From: Patagioenas fasciata
Lineage: Eukaryota > Chordata > Aves > Columbiformes > Columbidae
NCBI RefSeq assembly: GCF_037038585.1
Contig: NC_092560.1
Location: 56,642,049-56,706,048, forward strand
Direction of reading: 5' to 3'
DNA: 64,000 nucleotides
The position numbers and the translations under genes were made by a program. This document shows, one piece after another, positions 36,279 through 46,735 of this stretch (the first letter of the stretch is position 1; every line of letters begins with the position of its first letter). Under the pieces are notes generated by a model. It did no database searches. It worked only from the letters and a program-made list of their open reading frames with translations, and was not told where the DNA came from.

Positions 36279-36366
36279 GCGTTCCTGCTCCAGCAGGGGG
36301 ATTGGACTAGATGATCTTTTGAGGTCCCTTCCAATCCCAAACATACTGTGATACTGTGATACTGTA

Positions 36367-39300
36367 ATGGAAAACATGATGCCAGATTTTTAAAAGAACT
36401 GTTTGTGGAGAGAAGGAGAAAAATCCAGAGAATTGTAAGCAAGCATGTCTGATTTCTGTTCTGGACAAACTCCAGAAAATTTTAGAATGAAAGTAAACAT
36501 TTCAGTGCATATGATAAAACAGAGAAGTGTGAAATGGGCTTTTATAAAAGAAAAAGCATGTTTCACAACTGGTTAGAGGTTGTTTTATTTGCTTGTGTGT
36601 TTGTTTTTTGGTTGTGGTCGTGGTGTTTTTCAGTAGTCAGCAAACACAAGTGAAGATAATCCAATTCTTTTTTAAGATATGGATTTTAAAATAGCTTATT
36701 ATAATGTGCTTCGTTAAGAGTTCCTAAAGAGACCAAGCTGTCATGCAATACTGCTTTGATGGGAAGCAACACTTCAGTTTGGAAAAGTGCTTGAGTTTAT
36801 GAGAAAATATATTAAGTTGTCAAAGGCAGAGGAAATGTGAATAAGGAGGTCACTTGCTATTTCCCATGCAAGAACAAGGTCACTCAGTGAAATGATTGGG
36901 CAGCAGGTTCCAAAGTATTTTTTAACAGACGCACAGTAAAGTTGTTTATGTAGATGTCAAAGTATACATGAGTTCAAACATGGTTAGGCAAAATTCTAAG
37001 ATAGAAGTCTATTGAGAGCTATTCAACACAACGGCAATGTGAATTCAACCACAAGTTCAGTTCAACATATTTTGACAGGAAATATTGAAATACTATTCTA
37101 TTCTTGAAGTATTATTTTCACTTCTTCTGTCAGCATCTATTAGTGGCCTCTGCCAGAAGGTGAACAATCCATCTAGGTGAACTTATGTTCTAACCCAGAG
37201 AGGTTGTGGCCATGTGTTGTATGATCAGGGAGTTGTCTGCATGTCTGTAACCAACCAGGGCAGCCTAGAGCATTCCCAACCACAAAATAAATATTTTGAG
37301 AGCTGCTACTACAAATTCGAGGCTGTAATCTTTGGCTGAAATTATTCACCAATACTTAAATGTGGAAACTGACTTCCTTTCCTTTTAATCCTTTTCAGTA
37401 ATGATAACAGCCCCTGTGAAGACTTCACTTGCTCACCTGAATTGGCTAAGTTATTTGCATATGTTCTGAATATTGTTTGTCTGCTTGCTAGGAAGTATTG
37501 CATCTGCCTCAAATTCTGTTGAATTATCATTGCCTGTCCCAAGAGACGACTGGCTAATTCTTCTTTTTAATGATTTTGCTCTTGCTTTCAATGGGAAACA
37601 ATGTCATGTCTTAAGATTTTTGTTACTTATAACAACACTGACTAAAATGAGGAACTGCATGTGGTAACTTAGATGATATCTGGCAAACCTTTACTAGGAA
37701 ACTCAAACTTGATATGGATTGGTTTAAATATTTTGCTCTTTGGCAATGTGATTGATGTGATTTCTCCTTTTTTTTTTTTTTTTTCCTTGGATTGACTATC
37801 TCCTAAATATGCCTATATGAGTTTGTATTTAAGTCCAAGAACTTAATAGAGATTTGGCAGCAGGGCGGGGAAGCGGTATACAGCACTGCTAATGCTACTT
37901 GTAGAGGCTTGGGAATACATTATTCTTGTTTTAGTGCTAAAATTAGCCTTCTTTGATAATGCAGAAAATAAATGAAAATTCCATGTTGTCCCTTTTTGCA
38001 TTGGATGATTTTTTTTTTTTTCATTAAATAATTACAGAGCAGAACTTTTCCCAGAACACTTATACTTCCATCACTTTGGATTTTAGGATATGGGAGTGTT
38101 ATTATATATTGCATTTGTTCAATTTCTTGTTGTTATTCAATAGAGTCAGATTAAGAACATTCAAGAAAGAATTACATAAGATGTGGACTGCTGCTGTCTC
38201 TTTTTCTCCTTAAAAATGGTTTTCTTGTAGAATAATGTAAAATCTGCTCCTGTTTTCAACAGTGTTTTAGCTCAGCATGTGTGTGACATGCATCAGAAAC
38301 ATGTAAGGCAAAAAAGTGGCTTTTTTGTTTTAAAGACCAGCAAGCAGGGAGGTGGTGGCATGCTGTCAGGTAAAAATGCCATTCCCAGGAATTTCAGAGA
38401 GCATTTAGCCTGATTTGAGACCAGTAGATATTTTCTCTGATCACTGTTCTTTTGTTTTTAGTATTTATTTTATTGAAAAGGTATTTGTCACATGTTTTCT
38501 CTTTTTAGAGGACATTTTGGGAAAGTGTTATAACACTGGGTTTAGTATACTGCAGAAGGCATAAAAATGAAATTAAATTATTAGTTTACAATTCTTTCTT
38601 ATTTGGCATAGTTTTTTAAGGACAGAAAATGAAGATTAATTCACTGACTTTCTACCTGCTTTTTTCTGGAAAGATTTCTGGTGGTTTTGTGTGTACCTAT
38701 GTAAATACTCTTTATTAAATTCTATAGTTCTTTTAATTATCTTGCACATTCTCTGTTAATATTTCATGAATATTTAGCATTCTATCTAGTAATTTAAGAC
38801 TCTTCACTTGACTATCTATAGCTGGATTGGACTATGGGCAAATATGTCAAACAGAATAAATTAAACCAGAGGTTGAAATATGCCCAGCTGAGTTATGGAT
38901 TCACAGAACTATAGCTTTGTATGTATATAAAAAGCATATGTTCACTCCAAGTCAGTTTTAATGAATGGCAAGATGAAATGGCAGAAGCTGCTGCATACCC
39001 TTTTTAATCCATATTGATTGTGTCAAGTAGGATATTCTGAATTGAGAGGTCCTGAAAAAGGGTACACATGAAAAATTTGTCAGACCAGAATGTCTGAATT
39101 AATGATTGATTAAAAAATTAACAATTAATGAGTTGTTATGACTTCAGCTTCAACTATAGTGAAGTAGATTCCTGTGTGAATTTGCAGCATGTCTGCTGCT
39201 TTCCATATGTTTGTCACTGATGCCCCATGTTCCAGTATTGTAATGTTCTTTTTAAGGATATTTACCTAATATAAAGTTATACAGGAATATTTCATCACAA

Positions 39301-41155
39301 ACCCACCATCTGTGATACAGGTGTTGTGCTGTATTTTGTGCAGCTCTTTGGAAGTTGCCTGTGTTCAGGGTTGTTTGGTCCTACTTTGCCACTGCTTTCC
39401 TGACCTCATCTAAGAGCAGCTGCTTGCACAGATAAGAATATGATAGGGCTTAGGTCCTCCTTACTCTGCTGAGAAATGCAATTGAACAGAGCAGAGTTGC
39501 AGCCTTTTTGTAAGTTTGCCAAGTTCTAAGTAAGAAGGAAGCAAGAATGGGAAATTCTAGTGAGGGCTGAAGGAAGACAAGAGTTTTGCAGTGCTTCTCA
39601 TTGCACTTCAAAGAGCAGACCTGAAGTCTTCGTGAGTTATCTTCCATCTCTTATTGTGTTGACAGGTGAACGAGTCAGTAAAGCAGCAGGAAAGAGCTTC
39701 CTGGGGAATAAAGAAAGAGTGTTTTTTGGGGACTTGAGGGAGCTGTGCTTTTCTTAAAATTTTCCTAAAATTTTCCTAAAATTTTCTTAAAATTTTAGAT
39801 CTCCATTATCATAGAAGTGTGATTTTGTTGGGCAAGCTGAAGTATTGTGATGTGTTAAAAAAATCATCACTCATCCTGAATACAGTGCCTTGTCTGATGT
39901 GAGAACTTACTCTTCTTCCACTAGGAAAAAAAAAACTGTATTGTATTGTTTCACATCTATTGTATGGTAAAAATGAGCATGTGAGCAAAAAACACATATC
40001 AATAAACTTGTAAAAACTTGTTACTTCAGAAAGACATGTCTGTGTTTCACAAAGTTTATAGCAACCACACCGCCTCTTTATGCTGGCCTAAGACCCAGCT
40101 AAAGTAGAACTTCAATTTATACATCCTGGCATGCCAGATACTTTGAATTATAGCATCCTGGAACTTAGGCTAGGGTTGTGTGATTGTGGATGGTAGCCTA
40201 CAGCAAAGCTCAATTTGTCATTTGGGCTACCAATGTAATAAAAGTGAGAACACAGTGTAAAGGTCCAAAAATTTATCTTGAAAGAGGTTACAACAGGCAA
40301 CTGAAATGAGCATTTCAAGGGGATCAGACAGCATTATGTGTATAAGTATACTCTGCAAATAGCTTTGGGAATGTACAAGACAAGATTAGTGATTTCATAG
40401 GTGTTTTAAAAGAGTTAATCCATAAAGGATGTCAGGTTGTGGGTTTTGTTTGGTTTTGTGTGTTTGTTTGTGGTGGTGGTAATAATATAATGCATTATGA
40501 ACAGTAATAGAATAAGTGTTAAAAACAGTGGGAGACAATGACTCGCTAAAATTGATAAAAAGTTGTCCATTGCCTTTTCACAATTAACTGAACGAAGTAG
40601 GCAGGTAAGCATGAGAAACTCCTCAGCTTTTGGGTTGAGCCCAGTTACCTGATTTACCAATGAAGCAGTCTCATGGGGCTTTCCATGACTGCTGGTGCAA
40701 AAATGAAAGAAAATACTGTAAAGAGGTAGTTTCAGTTTTGCTGAGCAACAGTATTCCAGCACTATGTTGTAAAAAGTGAGTCATAAATTATGCAGATTAT
40801 AATTACAACTTATAAAGGAATTCTAACTGTGACTTGGATTGCCTTGTATAAGGTAATTAGCACCCATTATTAGCAGAACAGAGACTTGAAACAAATCCAT
40901 TATTGTATATATGAGTCCATTATTACGATTAAGGTAATAATTCTACTATAATTTTGGATGAAAGATAGTATGCCTTGCTAATTTATGATATTAATTCATC
41001 TACATATCGCCTTAAGTACACTTAAAGGTAGTCTCATACAGAAATGATGAAACTGAAATAAGACAACTTCCTGTTGGTCAAGATGATAATTTAGGCCAGG
41101 ATCTGAGGCAGAACACCTATGCGTAGTGAACATACTTTAAGGTATGGAACCATAC
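36367..41155. other. PDE4D5 intron 1, AT-rich DNA
   Basis: No exon or repeat family is recognised. Poly-T runs occur near 37770 and 38010, and an 11-bp tandem repeat lies at 39753-39796. Confidence 0.5.
39753..39796. repeat. 11-bp tandem repeat x4
   Basis: Units are CTTAAAATTTT, CCTAAAATTTT, CCTAAAATTTT and CTTAAAATTTT. Each unit contains the self-complementary core AAAATTTT. Confidence 0.95.
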
Positions 41156-41160
41156 CATGG
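41156..41160. repeat. target site duplication, left copy (CATGG)
   Basis: Five bases immediately before the LTR, repeated exactly after it at 41823-41827. Confidence 0.9.
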
Positions 41161-41313
41161 TGTCCTGGTTTTGTTAAAAAACAAGTTTCTCTTTTAGTGA
41201 ATTTGCCTGTCAGCTAAAGCCTTCACATTAGCTGCATTTTCCTGGAGAACCAGATACATGTTTTGGTAAACCTAGCAATGGAATGCAAACTTATTGATAA
41301 GCACAGATAGACA

Positions 41314-41323
41314 TCTCGCGAGA
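41314..41323. promoter_or_regulatory. TCTCGCGAGA palindrome in LTR U3
   Basis: This perfect 10-bp palindrome lies about 72 bases upstream of the LTR TATA box. The same sequence is a known vertebrate core-promoter motif associated with ZBTB33 (Kaiso)-type binding and divergent promoters. Its role in this LTR is inference. Confidence 0.75.
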
Positions 41324-41394
41324 GGAGCAATGAGAAACTGGTGACCAAGAAACTGACCAAGTGTGTATAACATTCCATTCACGTGAATACTTCA

Positions 41395-41401
41395 TATAAA
41401 A
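41395..41401 (+). promoter_or_regulatory. LTR TATA box
   Basis: TATAAAA followed by GGGGGAG, at the expected place about 250 bases before the polyadenylation signal of the LTR. Confidence 0.8.
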
Positions 41402-41645
41402 GGGGGAGATCACGAGGATCTCGGCCCTTTGCCCTTCTCTTTTTTTTTCCCTTTTCCTTATGGCCAACATTAGGAGAGGACCTTGCGAGTCGTCCCTGAG
41501 AACTGAGGCAAGTGACAGACTGAATCCAGCTCCCGCTGGTTGCAGTCTAATCCAGACCTTCAGGTGCTGGCTCTGCAGTTGCTGAGACATTCAAGATTGG
41601 TTTTATATGTTTTGTATTATTTTCTCTATTCTTATTAGTAGCATT

Positions 41646-41651
41646 AGTAAA
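41646..41651 (+). terminator. LTR polyadenylation signal (AGTAAA)
   Basis: A single-base variant of AATAAA in an AT-rich R region, followed by a pyrimidine-rich stretch. Confidence 0.6.
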
Positions 41652-41822
41652 ACATCTTTAATTTTTACAACTCTCTTCATCTGTCCTTCTCTCCCTCCCG
41701 ATCGCCTGTCCTGAGTGGGAAGGGGGGAGAGGGAGGGGCAAAAGGGGGAAGTTGGGGGGAGAGAAGGTTAACAATACATCTGCCAGGGTTTGATTGTCAC
41801 CCCGCAATCTAAACCCTCGACA

Positions 41823-41827
41823 CATGG
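41823..41827. repeat. target site duplication, right copy (CATGG)
   Basis: Exact match to 41156-41160. Confidence 0.9.
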
Positions 41828-42545
41828 GCTTTCTTCTTCTTCCTACTATCCCTTCTTACAATGTTGTAGGTGGCATGTTTTAAGAAATACCTTTTATATG
41901 TTTAAGATCTGTGAGTAAAGTGCTTTTCAAAAAACTTTTAAACTTTTAAGTGTGGATTATTTTTGATGAAAATCTCCTTGATGGTTTTGTATTTCATAGT
42001 TGAAAAAGAGATAGAGGGAGAAAATAACACCTTCTGTATCTAACTGACAAATTGTATTTTCTCGTTCCTGTGGATGGAAATGACAATGTCACTACAAAGA
42101 AAGAAAAGACTTGTGAAAGTGATTGATCATGTTATCTACCCTTGTCAAATTTGAGACTGTTTTTCATCTGTTATACAAATGCCAGAAGGGTCATAGTACA
42201 GTAACTGTTTACAGAGTAAACTGCAGGGTGTAAATGATGGGAAAAAATAATAGTTTGGGGGTTTTTTAAACAATCCTTTAAAGAACAAATATACGTTTCA
42301 TAATAATTTCAGGTGCTTCCTTTTCAAATAAGCAAAAAATGTTGGTTTTGTTTTTAATATTCATTTAAAATGAATGTTAAAAATACAGGTCAAAAAAAGA
42401 GAAGCTCTTTGACGTGCCTAAGAAGTCTTGTGAAAAAAAGGCATTTAAAAGGATGTAATACTTTATCTAGGCTATTCCCACAAGCAAGATGAATAATTCT
42501 CTGTTAAATGCAAGTTAGACTTATTTGCGCAGTCTGTTTTTATAT
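41828..42545. other. AT-rich non-coding DNA
   Basis: Nothing recognised between the solo LTR and the next CR1. Confidence 0.55.
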
Positions 42546-43655
42546 AGAATCACAGACATATCTGGTCCAACCCCTCTGCTTAAGCACGACCACCTAGAGA
42601 CGGTTGCCTGGAACCACATCCAGACGGCTTCTGAATATGTCCAAACATATGTCCACAACCTCTCTAGACAAGCTGTGCCTCTTCAGTCACCTTCACAGTA
42701 AAAAATGTTTCCTGATGGTCAGAGGTGTTTCAGTTTGTGCCCACTGCCATTGGTCCTGTCACTGGGCATTACTGGGAGGAGCCTGGCTCCATCTTCTTCA
42801 TAACCTACCTCCAGATATTTGTACAAATCCATAAGATATCCCAGAGCCTTCTCTTATCTGCTCTAGGCTAAACAATCCCAACCCTTCCAGCCTTTCCTCA
42901 AGAGAAATGCTCCAGACTCATATTAGTTCATATTAGTGGTTCTGTACTGGACTGTCTCCAGTAGCTCGGTATCCCTCTTGTCCTGGACACAGTACTTGTG
43001 GCCTCATTGGTGCTGACCAGAGGGGAAGGGTCACCTCTCTCAACCTACTGGCAGCTCTCTAGAAGGAGAGATGCAGCCCAGAGATGATGAAGCTTCTTTG
43101 CCATGAGGGCACAATGCTGGCTCACATTCAACTTTGTGTCCACCAGGAACCTCAAGGCCTTCTCTGGAAATCTGCTTTCCAACTGGGTGGCCCCCAGCAC
43201 GTATTGGTGCAGGACTTTGCTCTTCTCGTTGTTAAACTGCATGAGGTTCCTGTCAGCCCACTTGTCCAGCATGTTGAGGTCCCTCTGAATGGCAGCATGA
43301 CCCTCTGTGTGCATCAGCCACTCATCCTAGTTTTGTGTCCAGCAAACTTGCTGAAGGTACACACTGTGGCCCATCATCCAGATCATTAATAAAGATGTTG
43401 AGCAGGATTGGATCCTGTGTTGATCACTTGGGTACACTGTTACTTACTGGCCTCCAATGAGGCTTCATGCCACTGATCACCATCCTCTGCACCCAGCTGT
43501 TCAATCAGTTTTCAGTCAATCTTACTGTCTATTCTTTCAGCCCATGCCTCGTCAGATTCTCTGAGAGGTTCTTATGGTAAGGAGCGTCAAACACCTTCTG
43601 TCTACCTGTGGAAGTAGACAATATCCATCACTCTCCCCTCATCTACCAAGCTAGT
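42546..43655 (-). mobile_element. CR1 LINE, 5'-truncated, old, antisense
   Basis: The minus strand reads from the reverse transcriptase (near 43655, before the YLDFSKAFD region) to the 3' end at about 42546. A conserved stretch is HAAIQRDLNMLDKWADRNLMQ near 43310-43240. The FADD catalytic box near 43345 is altered to a FAGH-like reading, so both aspartates are lost. Frame breaks are frequent and the 3' tail is more diverged than in the young copies. It belongs to a different subfamily from the 32310-36366 element. Confidence 0.9.
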
Positions 43656-44466
43656 AATTTCAGTGGTAGAATTTTGTAAAATTGGTTTATGTGTTTTGAA
43701 AGGTTAATTTTTGGCGACTGCTTCCGAGAGATTGGATGTGACCATCTAATAGGTCACAGAGACAAGGAATCCATCTGCAGTTTTGGAACAGCATTGAGAT
43801 TGAGGAAATCCAAATTCTGTATTGTCTTGTTATTAGATTTCTTAGAGGAGAATCCTCTCCTGCTCAGGTGACTTCTTTGCACAGCACAGAGTAGTTGTTG
43901 GGGGCATGATGTTTATTTTTCATTTTGTGGTGAATGTCATGCAAAAGTAATAACAAAAAAGTTTAAGTTCAGTTGGTGTATTCTTTTTTTTTCCGTCTTT
44001 CAAGACACAAGATTTGGTTTGTGCATGAAAAGCCCACCACCGTTCGTGGCAGAGGACTTAATGTGGACTTTAAGAAATTCCTCAGTTCTCTCTTCTGTTC
44101 CATTTAATGTATCTTCTGTGACAGTATATGACCTAGTTAATTTCTGTTGCTTTTAAGAATTAAAAATCGTGGATACTTTTGCCTGTAGTTCCAGTAGAAG
44201 AAGAGAATAGCAACAGAAAGGTTTCTGTTATAACAACTTGGAATGCATGTCATCAGCTGAAACGTACAAGATTTTTGCTTATATAGAAAAAAAACCTACA
44301 AAAAATGTTTTTGTATAAACAATATTCAGCAACTATTCCCTCCTAATTTACTTTGGGTAGTTGCATACACCGAGAACTGAAGGGACAGTGACAGACAACA
44401 ACCTGCACATGAAATCTCGATGTTTGAAAAAGGACACATAACGCAGGTGTGACAGCAGGGTTGTAT
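43656..44466. other. non-coding DNA between two CR1 copies
   Basis: No gene or repeat family recognised. Confidence 0.55.
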
Positions 44467-45262
44467 CACAGAATCACAGAACAGTTTGCGTTGGAAGGGA
44501 CCTCTGGAGGTCATCTTGTCCAACACACCTGCTAAAGCAGGTTCACCTAGAGTAGATTGCATGGGAATGTGTCCAGACAGGTCTTGAATGTCTCCAGAGA
44601 AGGAGACTCTAGAACCTCTCTGGGCAGCCTGTTCCAGTGCTCTGGCACCCTCAAAGTAGAGAACTTTTTCCTCACATTCAGATGGAACCTCCTGTGCTTC
44701 AGTCTGTGCCTGTTGCCCCTCACTCTATCATTGGGCACCACTGAAAGGAGTCTTGTCCCATCCTCTTGACATCCACCCTTGAGATATTTATAAACATTCA
44801 TTCCCTCTCAGCCTTCTCTTCTCCAGGTTGAACAGACCCAGCTCTCTTGGTTTCTCTTCATAAGAAAGGTGCTCTAGGCCCCCAGTCATCTTTGTTGCAC
44901 ACTGCTGGACTCCCTCCAGTAACTCCTTGTCCTTCTGAAACTGGGGAGCCCAGAACTGGACACAGAACTCCAGATGTGTCCTCACCAGGGCAGAGTAGAG
45001 ATGGAGAACAACCTCCCTCGACCTGCTGGTCACACTTTTCCTAATGCACTCCAGGATACCGTTGGCCTTCTTGGCCACAAAGGCACATTGTTGACTCATG
45101 GTCAGCCTGTTGTTAACCAGAACTCCCAAGTCCTTCTTTGCAGTGCCGCTTTCCAGCAGGTCCACCCCTAACCCGTGCTGGTGACTGGGATTATCCCTCC
45201 TTAGGTGCAGGATACAACATTTGGCCTTGCTGAACTTCATTAGGTTATTTCTTAGCTCCTGT
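44467..45262 (-). mobile_element. CR1 LINE, 5'-truncated, moderately preserved, antisense
   Basis: This covers only the RT thumb/C-terminal region and the 3' tail. About 150 codons are open on the minus strand up to about 44810, with [29 protein letters not shown] and [13 protein letters not shown] blocks. A frame break near 44800 is followed by [14 protein letters not shown] and [20 protein letters not shown]. The tail reads GTCCCTTCCAACGCAAAC-like sequence and ends in TTCTGTGATTCTGTGAT at 44467. The catalytic palm lies outside the retained part. Confidence 0.94.
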
Positions 45263-46391
45263 TTATTTTCCTGCAAATTCAGTAGGTAGGTAGTTAGCCT
45301 CAGGCTAGCTGGAAATCCTCATTTTAGAAATAAGGAGCAAAATAAATAAAGTAATCTTGATAAAGTAATCTGAGGAAATAATTCCTTGAATGTATAATTT
45401 TCCAGCTGAGTATTTGCATTATTTTCATCGCATATTTTCCAGTTTTAATAATTCATAGGAAAGCAAACAGTCTGAGTTTAATGAAGTAGAATTTGTATTT
45501 TATATACACTAAACTCATAATTCTTTTTTTGTTGTTGTTGTTGCATATGTCTGATACATTGCTCAATTTGGTTGTCATTTTGTTGGCAGACTTTCATATT
45601 CATATCTCCTGATGCTGTAAACCTCAGTGTGCTTTGTAAAGATCTTTTTTTCTTATGTTTAAGCATTAATTATAGTGTTTTCAAAGCTAAAAATAAAAAC
45701 AAACAAGCCAAAAAAACACACAACCTTGCACAAGTTGATACAGAAAACATGTGCTTGTGCTTTGTGGTTAATTTCTTTATGATTTCTGTCATCCTAATAC
45801 AACTAAACAGATCAGAAACTCCAGCTTGCAAAGAATTTTGAAGTCCTTTTAATGCCATGAAATGAACGTTGAATCATTTGGCAAAGCTAGTTTCATTTCT
45901 GATAATCCTTGTAGAATTCTAACGTTCTAAAATAATTTTTGAATTATGTTCCTGTTGTTTCATAACAGGAAAAATGCAAACATTCTTGAGGTTTTGAGAA
46001 ATTACAAAAGCTAAGAATCATGTTTAAGGGAAAAAGAGCAGCCACAAAGAAAACCACACTTTGTTGGGTAACAACCAAGAACACAATATTTGGGCTGATA
46101 CAAAAGGAGGACAATATTCTAATATTTCCCATCATATCAGCCACAAGGAAAGTGTACTTGCAGCTTTGAATTATTAATAATTTAAAATGCTTTGCTAATT
46201 CAATACTATATTAGATACAGTGGAAAAAAATACCTCAAAAGTTTGTATTTAAAAATATTTGAAAACAATAATACTCTATTAGGAACCCACAGTGTGCTCA
46301 AGTATGCATGCTGCTCTGTTCTCTAGAATGATCCAAAAGTGAAGTGACAGAAGACTTGCAGCTTGGAAGTAAATTTTCTTGACAGAGTTGT
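45263..46391. other. AT-rich non-coding DNA
   Basis: No gene or repeat family recognised. Confidence 0.55.
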
Positions 46392-46735
46392 TCTTGCAGT
46401 TTAACCCCAGCTAGCAATCAAAACCATGATAGCCAGTCACTCACTTGTCTACCCCAAGTAGGGGAGAGAATTGAAAGGGAAGGAAGAAACTTATGGACTC
46501 AGATAAAAACTTTTTAAAATAATAAAATAATACTAATATACTACTACTATGAATAATAATCATATTTGTAAAATAAAAATAAAATATAAAATAAGTGATA
46601 CTCTGTGCAATTCGTCATTAAATCCATCCACACCAAGCAGCCAGTCACAGGAAGAGAGAGCACCCTTGTCCTGGACATACTCCTCATTCCGACTCAAAAA
46701 GACTGGAAGGTTACTTGAAGAAAGACATTAATTAT
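46392..46735 (-). mobile_element. decayed endogenous retrovirus LTR fragment, probably antisense
   Basis: The segment TTTAACCCCAGC, then AGCCAGTCACTCACTTG, then GGGGAGAGAATTGAAAGGG, then GGACTCAGATAAAAACTTT, then an AATAAAATAATA-rich stretch, follows the block order of a common bird LTR read on its minus strand as I remember it. The later part (GGTTACTTGAAGAAAGACA) also fits. Boundaries and target duplication cannot be seen, and the match is from recall, so the call is tentative. Confidence 0.5.

Larger units (their letters stand above)
32310..36366 (+). mobile_element. nearly full-length CR1 LINE (about 4.06 kb)
   Basis: This is the best-preserved retroelement in the window. In order it carries ORF1 (zinc-knuckle-like cysteines, coiled coil, GDSL-type esterase), then ORF2 with an apurinic-type endonuclease and a reverse transcriptase, then a short 3' untranslated tail ending in three ATACTGTG-like units (36342-36366). 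CR1 elements copy themselves by target-primed reverse transcription, in which the 3' tail is recognised. The 5' edge coincides with the beginning of ORF1, so the 5' untranslated region is missing. Lesions seen: two frame changes in ORF1 and one in ORF2, plus a catalytic change in the endonuclease. It is therefore inactive as it stands, but relatively young. Exact 5' boundary uncertain by about 15 bases. Confidence 0.96.
41161..41822 (+). mobile_element. solo LTR of an endogenous retrovirus (ERVL-like), 662 bp
   Basis: The element starts TGTCCTGG and ends CTCGACA, so its ends are the perfect inverted pair TGTC/GACA. It is flanked by the 5-bp duplication CATGG. Inside are a TATA box at 41395-41401, an AGTAAA polyadenylation signal at 41646-41651 and a pyrimidine-rich then G-rich U5. 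No internal retroviral genes lie on either side, so it is a solo LTR left by recombination between the two LTRs. The five-base duplication fits class III (ERVL-like) elements; class II usually gives six and class I four. The perfect duplication indicates a fairly recent insertion. It is in the same orientation as PDE4D5. Confidence 0.93.
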
